From Bacteroidia bacterium (GTDB lineage: Bacteria > Bacteroidota > Bacteroidia > 2-12-FULL-35-15): a stretch of DNA of 64,000 bases. The stretch lies in assembly GCA_030654175.1 (NCBI GenBank), contig JAURXZ010000003.1, positions 1 through 64,000 of the forward strand, read 5' to 3'. The notes under the pieces are model-generated. The model searched no databases, was not told the DNA's origin, and was given only the letters and a program-made list of their open reading frames with translations. A program made the position numbers and the translations under genes. Every line of letters begins with the position of its first letter. Positions within the stretch are counted from its first letter, which is position 1. Positions 45,558 to 53,415 of this stretch are shown in pieces.

Positions 45558-45833
45558 TTAACCTTTTACAAGACTTTGCAAATTATCTTTCAGGCGTTTT
45601 TTAGCAATCAAAGAATCAATAATATGATAAAGAGATTTTTTTTCAGTATTGTCTAAATCATCAATCAGCTTTAATTTTTCCATTAAGGTTTTATCGTAAG
45701 TATTTACATCCTTAAAAATATCATCCGCTTTAAACAGGTCAGAAAGCGAAATTCCAAGAGCTTTAGCAATCCTTTCCAGTGTAGTAAAAGAAGGATCGGT
45801 TTTACCGCTCTCAATACGGCTGTATTGTGGAGC
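45558..45833 (-). pseudogene. 5'-truncated XRE-family HTH regulator
   Basis: The minus-strand frame reads QYSRIESGKTDPSFTTLERI, then AKALGISLSDLF and a charged tail ending LVKG. This is the recognition helix onward of an XRE/Cro-type repressor. The first ~30 residues (helices 1-2) are missing: two codons before QYSRIES the frame hits TAG and continues into unrelated sequence. The break is sharp at about 45830, pointing to an insertion or deletion in the island. No start codon is available, so it is called a pseudogene. Confidence 0.8.
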
Positions 45834-45887
45834 CTAATTGGTAATACTGCATTTAGAAAACCGACTTTCAATATCAATGAATACTTA

Positions 45888-46034
45888 ATGCCAGACAGCC
45901 TTATGAAGCTAAAGAAGTTTGTTAGGAACTACATTCAAGAACAGAATGAAGATAGTAGTGATGAGGCTGTGAACCAAAGAATTTTACTACTTGAACAGAG
46001 TGAAGTGGATGACCTACTACCAGCCCTTGTATAA
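45888..46034 (+). CDS. Small hypothetical ORF at the XRE breakpoint
   Basis: 48 residues from ATG (MPDSLMKLKKFVRNYIQEQN...LLPALV), acidic and probably helical. The frame is open back to 45825 without an ATG, directly at the XRE truncation point. It may therefore be the 3' end of a gene brought in by the rearrangement rather than a complete gene. A 9-bp perfect hairpin follows at 46053-46079. No family recognised. Confidence 0.35.
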   Translation: MPDSLMKLKKFVRNYIQEQNEDSSDEAVNQRILLLEQSEVDDLLPALV

Positions 46035-46052
46035 CAATGAGTAGCGGAGCCC

Positions 46053-46079
46053 CCCCTGTCAATATAACAATGACAGGGG
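46053..46079. terminator. Hairpin (possible terminator)
   Basis: CCCCTGTCA (46053-46061) and TGACAGGGG (46071-46079) form a 9-bp perfect stem with a 9-nt loop. CTTCCTCT follows, a weak U-tract at best. Confidence 0.5.
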
Positions 46080-46444
46080 CTTCCTCTGTATCATTTGAGA
46101 CACTTCATTTGCAACACCTCAACCTCAGTAGTTATCCGCCTTTCTTATACCGCACTACCATTGATATATAGGGATATGGATATTCATCCAAAAATATTTT
46201 TTAATTTTTTTTGATTCTGTTATTAAGCCTTATAGTACGATTATACTATCTCAAACACAGGCTTTCAGTTACCCATGCGATGGTGTCGAACACGTTTGCA
46301 TTCTAAAGCCTATTCACAACAACCACTGTTGTTATTGATGCTTAAGCCATTAAGGTCGATAGGAAGCGGGAAGTGAGGCTTTATATCCATTGATTATTTT
46401 TGAACAGCCCATGTAGAAACCCGATTCAACTGATATTTATTGAT
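46080..46444. other. Island intergenic stretch without recognisable gene
   Basis: 365 bp with a T-rich patch near 46190-46215 and no coding signal I trust. No repeat shared with the cassette arms was seen. Confidence 0.45.
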
Positions 46445-46564
46445 ATGAAATTGATACTAACAAAAGAACAGGCACGCAAGATATTGGAGATGCCTGTAAG
46501 GAATCCAATAAAGATAAAGGTTGCGGATGCTGATAGGATACTGAACAAACCGAAAAGTAAGTAA
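46445..46564 (+). CDS. Small hypothetical protein (39 aa)
   Basis: ATG-started ORF encoding MKLILTKEQARKILEMPVRN and a basic tail ending NKPKSK. It is followed within 10 bp by a 7-bp GC-rich hairpin (46573-46592), which supports it as a real transcription unit. The composition (amphipathic helix, Lys-rich end) is compatible with a small DNA-binding or plasmid/phage-type protein. No family recognised. Confidence 0.4.
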   Translation: MKLILTKEQARKILEMPVRNPIKIKVADADRILNKPKSK

Positions 46565-46572
46565 AATAAAAA

Positions 46573-46592
46573 CACCAGCCGTTCCGCTGGTG
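46573..46592 (+). terminator. Terminator after the 39-aa ORF
   Basis: CACCAGC (46573-46579) pairs with GCTGGTG (46586-46592), preceded by an A-run and followed by CTTTC. Confidence 0.6.
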
Positions 46593-46797
46593 CTTTCAAA
46601 TCACAAACTATCTATTTAAAATTCATCTTCGTTTCATCATTAAATAGATTGGGGTCTCATATAGTAAGTTTCCACCCCCGCTATACGAGTCCCATTTTTC
46701 TCCTTCTTTTCAACCTAATTCACTATCCAGTTTTCCGCTCTGTCAAGTAAATTATAACGGTTGAAATATCTTTTTGCGAAAATCACATCAATTCTAT

Positions 46798-47052
46798 CTA
46801 TTTAATATTATCATCTTTATTCGCTTTTTTCAACAATAAAAATGCGTTTATTATTACAAATATTGAAAGAACAAAAAACAACAAGGAAAGAGTTGAGATA
46901 TTGTCATAAACTGTTGTAATAACCCTATTGCTTACTCCAGTAGATGCTTCAACTATGTATTTGACATCTGTTAATACACCCAGCAGTAAGAATACATATA
47001 GCAAGCAAAAAGCAAAAGCAACAATTAGTTGTATTTTAATTAGCTTTTTCAT
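46798..47052 (-). CDS. Candidate immunity protein (two-TM membrane protein)
   Basis: 84 residues with two hydrophobic helices (IQLIVAFAFCLLYVFLLLGVL and LSLLFFVLSIFVIINAFLLL, split here by family-neutral variation), an extracytoplasmic loop of about 25 residues and a Lys-rich tail. The start is 5 bp after the right Rhs-tip stop codon. By position it is the immunity partner of that toxin. No family recognised. Confidence 0.6.
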   Translation of the reverse strand: MKKLIKIQLIVAFAFCLLYVFLLLGVLTDVKYIVEASTGVSNRVITTVYDNISTLSLLFFVLSIFVIINAFLLLKKANKDDNIK

Positions 47053-47057
47053 ACAGT

Positions 47058-47981
47058 TTATTTTTTCTTTTTTGAACTTGAACCACTATTGCCACCGCTT
47101 GAACTTGCATTTCCACTTGAAGTGTTAGCAGATGAACCAGCTGCTTTTCCGCTTGACCCTGAAGTTTCACCACCAACTCCAGCACTTCCTAACGGTTTTT
47201 TATCAAGAGTATTTTGATATGTGCCCTTCATTGTCCCTGTAACTTCGTTAACATTTATATTTTCAACAGTTGCATCCTGTAGATAATTTTGAAGAGACTT
47301 TGGAATTGCAAAATCCTGTTCGCCACCATTGTAATTGAAAACATCTGCTCCACCAGCTTTTGTAGCATCGCAACTTATGGTTGTGCAATTATTACCAAAC
47401 AAATTATAAGAATCAATTATTTTACCATATTTGTCAATATCTTCATCCCCAGTATTAGGTGATTCAGATGAACCAAAGTATTGTGCATCCATAAAATTCT
47501 GTACCGCCTTTTCATCAGCATCATCAACTTGAAACGCTTTAGCTTCCATCCTATACAATTCAGATTTTATATAATCCTTTGCCTTATCGCCAGTATATCT
47601 TATCAATACACCTTGTCCTGTTGCACCACCTGTCGAAGCATCCGAATTAGCAAACCTACCATATGTATAGACAATTACATCATCCCCATCTTGAACAGTA
47701 ATAAAAGTGTGTCCAGTACCTTTGGTCTCAGTGTAAATTCGTAATTCTAAACCATCCCAATCAACACCCCAAATAGGTGAATTGCTTGCAAATTGATAGG
47801 GTGTAAGTTCGGGATATTTTTTGGTAATTGGGTCAACACTTAAAAACCTTCCCAATCTTGGGTCATAGATTCTCATACCGTAATCTTGTTGGTTTCCGTT
47901 TCCTTTTACTTCATTATCATTTTCTTTTCCATTGAACCCATATCGATACCCATTCGCCCCAACGAAACTCCTCCCCGGCAT
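47058..47981 (-). CDS. Stand-alone Rhs-tip protein with papain-like (NlpC/LRAT-type?) toxin domain
   Basis: 307 residues. The first 79 share 68 identical residues with the left cassette (the first 34 all identical), forming the Rhs core. The tip (80-260) has GTGHTFITVQDGDD (His91) and FGNNCTTIS (Cys199). A His-before-Cys order with an NC motif is that of permuted papain-like folds, so a peptidase, amidase or acyltransferase toxin is possible. The C-terminus (about 268-307) is a Ser/Gly-rich tail ending KKKK. Transcription runs towards the left cassette. A two-TM gene follows after 5 bp. Confidence 0.72.
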   Translation of the reverse strand: MPGRSFVGANGYRYGFNGKENDNEVKGNGNQQDYGMRIYDPRLGRFLSVDPITKKYPELTPYQFASNSPIWGVDWDGLELRIYTETKGTGHTFITVQDGDDVIVYTYGRFANSDASTGGATGQGVLIRYTGDKAKDYIKSELYRMEAKAFQVDDADEKAVQNFMDAQYFGSSESPNTGDEDIDKYGKIIDSYNLFGNNCTTISCDATKAGGADVFNYNGGEQDFAIPKSLQNYLQDATVENINVNEVTGTMKGTYQNTLDKKPLGSAGVGGETSGSSGKAAGSSANTSSGNASSSGGNSGSSSKKKK

Positions 47982-48119
47982 TGCAGCTCCAAAGGTATTC
48001 TAACGGCATATTGCTTCTTTTGCAATAATAATGCGTACTTCAAATAACTTTTAGGTTATCAAAAATATGTAAAAAAATGCACAATAATGCTCTTTTCATA
48101 TTTTATTAAAAGAGCCTGT
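47755..48119 (-). repeat. Right arm of the inverted cassette repeat (leader + Rhs core)
   Basis: Inverted counterpart of 43981-44345. The 138-nt leader is 47982-48119, with the same TATTTTTG element (48060-48067) and the ATTGC/GCAAT hairpin before ATGCCGTTAG. The outer edge carries a decayed form of the left terminator palindrome. Confidence 0.85.
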
Positions 48120-48347
48120 CTCACATTAGAAACAGACCATTCTGTTTTTTTATAAAAAAAATCGTAATACTGCGGGACGCTTCAATCCCTAAGGCGGCAT
48201 TAACAATAATTAACCCTCATAATATTTATATTAGCGTACTGAACTTGAATACATTAAATCTTTTTCATTTAAATTCGATTTTTTTAAACTAAATAAAATG
48301 AGTATTTTTAGTCAAAATTATAAGGTTAAATATTAATAAAACAATAA

Positions 48348-49892
48348 ATGGCGATTTTAGGCTCTATACTCAAACGAACATTTGAACTAAGGGAAAGAAT
48401 ACCCAGAATACGTAAGGTCAACGGTTATACTCAACAAGCTAAGGTATTAAAAAAGCTGCTTACTAAAGCTGAATTTACTGCCTTTGGCGGACATTATAAT
48501 TTTTCTAAAATAATAAGTGAACCCGATATAATAAACGCTTTTCAGAATACAATTCATACGCATGATTACAATTCGATGTTCAAAAAATGGTGGTTCCGTG
48601 CATTGAATGGAGAGGCTTATGTTTGTTGGCCCGGACGCATAAAATATTTCGCATTAAGCTCCGGAACATCCGATTCTTCAAGCAAATATATCCCTGTTAC
48701 TTCCGATATGCTGAAGGCAATAAAAAAAATCAGCATTCGGCAATTGGGTTTACAAACCCGCTATGATTTTCCGAAAGAACATTTTCAGCGTGGTGCTTTA
48801 ATGCTTGGAGGAAGTACTCACTTAAATTATAATGGCACTTATTTTGAAGGCGATCTAAGTGGTATTACGGCTAAAAATATTCCTTTCTATTTTCAACATT
48901 TTTATAAACCAGGAAAACGTATTTCAAAAGAACGTGATTGGGAAACCAAACTTGAAGAAATCACAAAAAATGCAAAAGAATGGGATATAGCCATTGTTGC
49001 AGGTGTGCCGGCCTGGGTTCAAATTCTTTTTGAAAGAATTATTACTGAATACAACGTAAATAACATTCATGATATATGGCCAAATTTGGAAATATATGTT
49101 CATGGAGGAGTGGCGATTGCACCTTATAAAAAAGGATTTGAAAAATTACTTGGCAAGCCCATCATTTATTTTGACACCTATTTAGCATCAGAAGGATTTA
49201 TCGCATACCAGGACAGGCAAGGGACTGAATCATGCAGAATGGTGCTGGATAATGGAATATTTTTCGAGTTTGTTCCTTTCAATGAAAAGAATTTTGATTC
49301 GGAAGGAACAATTGTTGAAACACCCGAAACATACCATATCGGGCAAGTTCAGGAAGGTGTTGAATATGCACTATTACTTTCTACCTGTTCGGGCGCTTGG
49401 CGTTATTTGATCGGGGATGTGATAAAGTTCACCTCTGTTGAACTTTATGAAATTATTATTACCGGTCGTACAAAACAATTTTTGAGTTTATGCGGAGAAC
49501 ATTTGTCTCAGGATAATATGAACCGAGCCATTGAACTTGTTTCAGGAGAATTGAATATTGAAATAAAAGAATTCACTGTAGCAGGTATTAATTATGAATC
49601 ATTGTTCGCCCACCACTGGTATATTGGCACTGACGACAAAGTAGATGTGGCAATCTTGCGTAAGCGGATTGATGAAGTATTAAAAGATCTGAATGATGAT
49701 TATCGTGTGGAGCGTATTGCAGCGTTAAAAGAAGTTATTATTGATGTAATGCCAAGTCACGTGTTTTACGATTATATGCAATCAATAGGTAAAATAGGTG
49801 CCTCATTCAAATTTCCACGTGTACTAAAAGGCACGAAATTAACCGATTGGGAAACTTATTTAAAAGATAAGGTATTGTTAAGAAATAAATAG
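48348..49892 (+). CDS. GH3 family adenylate-forming protein
   Basis: 514 residues homologous to plant GH3 auxin-responsive acyl-amido synthetases, of the ANL adenylating superfamily. The P-loop-like ATP motif is FALSSGTSDSSSKYIPVT, with IYFDTYLASEGF and YLIGDVIKF as later ATP/acyl-binding motifs. GH3 proteins conjugate acyl acids to amino acids through an acyl-AMP. Bacterial members are common in Bacteroidota, with unknown substrates. It stands alone between the island and a palindromic repeat. Confidence 0.88.
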   Translation: MAILGSILKRTFELRERIPRIRKVNGYTQQAKVLKKLLTKAEFTAFGGHYNFSKIISEPDIINAFQNTIHTHDYNSMFKKWWFRALNGEAYVCWPGRIKYFALSSGTSDSSSKYIPVTSDMLKAIKKISIRQLGLQTRYDFPKEHFQRGALMLGGSTHLNYNGTYFEGDLSGITAKNIPFYFQHFYKPGKRISKERDWETKLEEITKNAKEWDIAIVAGVPAWVQILFERIITEYNVNNIHDIWPNLEIYVHGGVAIAPYKKGFEKLLGKPIIYFDTYLASEGFIAYQDRQGTESCRMVLDNGIFFEFVPFNEKNFDSEGTIVETPETYHIGQVQEGVEYALLLSTCSGAWRYLIGDVIKFTSVELYEIIITGRTKQFLSLCGEHLSQDNMNRAIELVSGELNIEIKEFTVAGINYESLFAHHWYIGTDDKVDVAILRKRIDEVLKDLNDDYRVERIAALKEVIIDVMPSHVFYDYMQSIGKIGASFKFPRVLKGTKLTDWETYLKDKVLLRNK

Positions 49893-49913
49893 TACAGAAT
49901 TGGCGAAGTAATT

Positions 49914-49996
49914 TTGTTCTTTTTTAAGGCGTAAATGAGGCAAATAGCCATAGCTATTTAACGATTTTACAACGCAAAAAAAGGGCAAAAGAACAA
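49914..49996. repeat. 83-bp nested palindrome (MITE/REP-like)
   Basis: The outer arms TTGTTCTTTT (49914-49923) and AAAAGAACAA (49987-49996) match perfectly, and the central AAATAGC/GCTATTT (49942-49948 with 49953-49959) surrounds CATA. Between them GGCGTAAAT partly pairs with ATTTTACAACGC. The element lies between GH3 and LysE genes and does not end in a terminator-like T-run. Confidence 0.65.
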
Positions 49997-50050
49997 GTCA
50001 AAATGTATTAGTTATTTTTTAACAATGCCTAAGGTACAAAAAACAAACCT

Positions 50051-50680
50051 ATGATTTTAAAAGCCATTTTTCAAGGATTATTACTGGGATCAGTTTTGGC
50101 TATACAGCCCGGACCTTCATTGTTCACGCTTATACAAACGAGCAGCAAAAAAGGATTTAAATCGGGTTTTGCACTTGCTATTGGAATTTTTTTAAGTGAT
50201 GTAATTTGCGTGCTTTTAGCTTATTTAGGCATTGCGCAACTTTTCGACAATCCGAATAACAAAATGGTTATTGGCCTTATTGGAGGCACCCTTTTGATAG
50301 CATTTGGATTGTTCAGCATTTTTCATAAAAAGAAAGAGGAGGAAGAAAAAGGATTGGTCATAAAGGCGGTAAACGTTCCGCTGTTTATTACAAAAGGTTT
50401 CTTTCTGAATATCCTAAATCCCTCCGTTATTTTTTTATGGATACTATGGGTTGGGGCAGTGAGCTCAAATAAAGAATTTACCCGAATTCACATTACGCTT
50501 TTTTTCATCACTACGCTGGCCATTGTATTTATTACTGATGTGCTAAAAGCCTATTTTGCAAATAAAATTAGCAAACATCTCAGCCATTCAATTTTGCGTA
50601 AAATAAGTATACTACTTGGTATAATTCTTTTGGTTACCGGCCTGGTTTTTATATACCGCGTGGTTTCTGTGTATTTCTAA
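50051..50680 (+). CDS. LysE family translocator
   Basis: 209 residues, six hydrophobic segments. The N-terminal LLLGSVLAIQPGPSLFTLIQTS has the PGP motif of LysE/RhtB exporters, followed by KKGFKSGFALAIGIFLSD and, later, FLNILNPSVIFLWILWVG (the NP motif of the second repeat). It is probably an amino-acid or homoserine exporter; substrate not predictable. Confidence 0.9.
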   Translation: MILKAIFQGLLLGSVLAIQPGPSLFTLIQTSSKKGFKSGFALAIGIFLSDVICVLLAYLGIAQLFDNPNNKMVIGLIGGTLLIAFGLFSIFHKKKEEEEKGLVIKAVNVPLFITKGFFLNILNPSVIFLWILWVGAVSSNKEFTRIHITLFFITTLAIVFITDVLKAYFANKISKHLSHSILRKISILLGIILLVTGLVFIYRVVSVYF

Positions 50681-50746
50681 ACTAATATTTCCAGAACCGG
50701 GTTCCCACTTGTTTGAAATTATAATAAACTTTATTACTCCTACCCT

Positions 50747-51460
50747 TTATTTATAGATCAGGAAAATTGCAGGACGTTTATTAATATCAGGTATCTGCTT
50801 TTTCCAACTGGAAACATATTTTGTTTTAATAAATTCTGTCGGAAGGGTTATATCACAGGCGATACAAAGTGGCGTTTTACTGTCACAATTTGTTAAAATG
50901 TCATCCAATAAATGCATATTGCGATAAGGTGTCTCTATAAATAGTTGAGTCTGACTTTTTTCTCTAGCTATTTTTTCCAATTCTTTTATCTTTTTTATAC
51001 GTTCGCTGCGTTCCTTTGGTAAATATCCATGAAATGTAAAACTTTGTCCGTTAAATCCGGATGCCATCAGAGCCAGCAAAATAGAGGATGGTCCAACTAA
51101 AGGAACAACTTTAATACTTCTTTCGTGGGCTAATTTTACCACATCAGCACCGGGATCAGCTACACCGGGGCAACCTGCTTCTGAAATAATTCCGATATTT
51201 TTTCCAAGATTAATAGAGTTTAAATAACCTGAAATTTCATGAAGGTTAGTATGCTGATTTAACGGATGTAAAATAATTTCCTGCAAAGGTTTAATGATCC
51301 CCATTTTCTTTAAATAATGGCGGGCTGCTTTTTCGTTTTCAACAATATATTCATCAATAGTATTGATGATCTGATTTACTTTCACAGGCATAACATCGGC
51401 TGTTTCAGCAGTAATTCCAAGTGTTGTAGGTATTAAGTAAAGGGTTCCTTTTTCAGTCAT
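50747..51460 (-). CDS. SAM-dependent tetrapyrrole-methylase-fold methyltransferase (RsmI-like)
   Basis: 237 residues. N-terminal GTLYLIPTTLG (family start), the GxP(x)3DPG motif EAGCPGVADPGADVV, VVPLVGPSSILLALMASGFNGQSFTFHGYLPKE and FIETPYRN. This is the RsmI group, which 2'-O-methylates C1402 of 16S rRNA. This short form is common in Bacteroidota and may be a second paralogue, so exact specificity is uncertain. It is followed by LMW-PTP and pyrF on the same strand upstream. Confidence 0.85.
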   Translation of the reverse strand: MTEKGTLYLIPTTLGITAETADVMPVKVNQIINTIDEYIVENEKAARHYLKKMGIIKPLQEIILHPLNQHTNLHEISGYLNSINLGKNIGIISEAGCPGVADPGADVVKLAHERSIKVVPLVGPSSILLALMASGFNGQSFTFHGYLPKERSERIKKIKELEKIAREKSQTQLFIETPYRNMHLLDDILTNCDSKTPLCIACDITLPTEFIKTKYVSSWKKQIPDINKRPAIFLIYK

Positions 51461-51515
51461 TTTTATTTTTTTTATTCAACAAAGAACTTCGTTTATCTTT
51501 TTAAAATAAATATTA

Positions 51516-51980
51516 TTAATTAGTAATTTCAATCGAATGAGCAATTACATCACACGCTTTTTCAAGTAATATAAATACAGTTTCGAAACCCTGCTCGCCA
51601 CCAAAATAGGGGTCAGGAACAGCCATATTAGAATTTGGATAAACCCTGTTCAATATCAATTCCACTTTGCTCTTATCATTTTCATTTCGTGCAAGGCTAA
51701 TAACATCAGAGTAATTGGAACTATCCATAACAAAAATAGTGTCGAATTTATCAAAATCTTCTACTTGAAATTGTCTTCCTTTTAATTTAGAAATATCAAT
51801 CCCATGCTGTTTTGCATTCAAAACAGTGCGGTTATCGGGATGCTGACCAATATGATAATTAGATGTTCCTGCCGAATCGATAGTGATGTCAAGATTCAAT
51901 TTTTCGGCTTTGTCGCGTAAAATACCCTCTGCCAAAGGTGAACGGCAAATATTGCCAAGGCAAACCATTAAATAGGACAT
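51516..51980 (-). CDS. Low molecular weight protein-tyrosine phosphatase
   Basis: 154 residues. The P-loop is C7LGNICR13 (Cx5R) and the general acid is Asp123 in VPDPYFGG. It hydrolyses phosphotyrosine through a cysteinyl-phosphate; in bacteria it often pairs with BY-kinases, but none is adjacent. It lies 55 bp upstream of the RsmI-like gene and 40 bp downstream of pyrF on the same strand, so a small operon is likely. Confidence 0.94.
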   Translation of the reverse strand: MSYLMVCLGNICRSPLAEGILRDKAEKLNLDITIDSAGTSNYHIGQHPDNRTVLNAKQHGIDISKLKGRQFQVEDFDKFDTIFVMDSSNYSDVISLARNENDKSKVELILNRVYPNSNMAVPDPYFGGEQGFETVFILLEKACDVIAHSIEITN

Positions 51981-52020
51981 ATTAAAATATTATTTTTATT
52001 ATTATTTTTTTACTAAAAAA

Positions 52021-52863
52021 CTATAAATACTCTTGTAACAAAATCTCCATTTCTTTCTGCAATTTCAATGCTTCCTCTCTCGCAACTTCTGCAAATTTTT
52101 CACCGGAACTTGCATAAATAATTCCTCGTGATGAGTTAACCAACAAACCACATTGTTTATTCATACCATATTTAGCTACATCCTGTAAACTGCCGCCCTG
52201 AGCCCCAACTCCGGGAACTAACAAAAAATTATCAGGGATCATTTTGCGGATATCAAGAAGCATTTCTGCTTTTGTTGCACCAACCACATACATCATATTA
52301 TCAGGAGTGCCCCATTTTTTTGAAGTTTCAATTATCTTCTCGAATAATTTCATCCCCCTACCCTTTTCAACAATAGATCCAATTTCACTTGTTTGAAAAT
52401 CAAATGCACCTTTATTAGAGGTGAGTGCAAGTAAAATCACCCATTTATTTTTGTATTCCAGAAATGGTGTAACGCTATCCTCACCCATATAAGGAGCAAC
52501 AGTGATCGAATCAAAATTCAAAGTTTCTAAAAATGCCTTCGCATACATTTTAGAAGTGTTACCAATATCACCGCGCTTTGCATCGGCAATAGTAAAAACA
52601 TCTTTATACTTTTGATTGATATAATTGATCGTTTTTTCCAAACTGATCCAACCTTTTGCACCTTGTGTTTCATAAAAAGCCATATTGGGTTTGTAGGAAA
52701 CACACAAATCATGGGTAGCATCAACGATCTGTTTGTTGAATTCAAAAACAGGATCTTCTGTCTTCAACAAATGTGAAGGAATTTTAGTTATATCGGTATC
52801 CAAACCAACACAAAGAAAACTTTTTTTCTTTGTAATGGTTGAAAACAGCTCTTCTCTTGTCAT
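52021..52863 (-). CDS. pyrF: Orotidine 5'-phosphate decarboxylase (PyrF, type 2)
   Basis: 280 residues, the long PyrF class. It makes UMP in de novo pyrimidine synthesis. The catalytic Asp-Lys-Asp set is in DAKRGDIG (Asp94, Lys96, Asp99). FLCVGLDTD at the N-terminus and the phosphate-binding VPGVGAQGG and [10 protein letters not shown] near the C-terminus confirm it. No other pyr genes are adjacent. Confidence 0.95.
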   Translation of the reverse strand: MTREELFSTITKKKSFLCVGLDTDITKIPSHLLKTEDPVFEFNKQIVDATHDLCVSYKPNMAFYETQGAKGWISLEKTINYINQKYKDVFTIADAKRGDIGNTSKMYAKAFLETLNFDSITVAPYMGEDSVTPFLEYKNKWVILLALTSNKGAFDFQTSEIGSIVEKGRGMKLFEKIIETSKKWGTPDNMMYVVGATKAEMLLDIRKMIPDNFLLVPGVGAQGGSLQDVAKYGMNKQCGLLVNSSRGIIYASSGEKFAEVAREEALKLQKEMEILLQEYL

Positions 52864-52913
52864 TAGATTTATATTTGATCTCCTACTATACAGTAGAGTA
52901 GAATAAATTATTT

Positions 52914-53360
52914 TTAAGCTTTATTTACGTTTTTAAGTTCTTTCGGAAAATCCTCCTTGATGATATATACTCCATCCATTGGGGTTTCCATTGGAAGGGC
53001 ATCTCGCAGATAAAAATATAAATGCGTTTCATCATTTTTTTCATCCACTACCTTTTCTGTTTTTTTTAAGAGTTTTTTCGAAACAGCAAATTGCATATTT
53101 TTACCGCTTTCCGTTATACAATCAACAATGGTCATATCCCAAATTTCAAAACTAAATTCTTTGTCGTCAGGAAAATATCCTGCTAACGTATAAATTGCAT
53201 TATTTTTTATTTTGAATTCAGTTATCGGTTCCGATACTTTTAACTCATCTTCCCACAAGTATTTAATGTTGTCTTCCGATTCTTGTCCTTCATTTAGATC
53301 ATCGGCAATACCTTGGTTAAACTCAGAGTTAACAAGGATAAAGTGTAAGTGTAAATTCAT
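52914..53360 (-). CDS. Hypothetical protein (148 aa)
   Basis: No family recognised. Soluble, acidic, mixed alpha/beta composition ([20 protein letters not shown], then [20 protein letters not shown]), no signal peptide. It lies 50 bp upstream of pyrF and 55 bp downstream of paaY on the same strand, so it probably belongs to that transcription unit. Codon use does not stand out from its neighbours. Confidence 0.65.
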   Translation of the reverse strand: MNLHLHFILVNSEFNQGIADDLNEGQESEDNIKYLWEDELKVSEPITEFKIKNNAIYTLAGYFPDDKEFSFEIWDMTIVDCITESGKNMQFAVSKKLLKKTEKVVDEKNDETHLYFYLRDALPMETPMDGVYIIKEDFPKELKNVNKA

Positions 53361-53415
53361 TTAAAAAGAATTGATTTATTAATTAGAGTTTAAAAATGCC
53401 GATCGAAAAATCGGT

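Noticed and set aside
47058-47981. Ser/Gly-rich tail of the right Rhs tip considered as a frameshift artefact
   Set aside because: The frame stays open through the tail to a stop 5 bp before the next gene, so it looks like a genuine C-terminus.
43940-48140. Island considered as an insertion sequence or composite transposon
   Set aside because: No transposase is present, and the inverted arms carry the 5' parts of two toxin genes rather than IS ends. The recombinase lies outside the arms.
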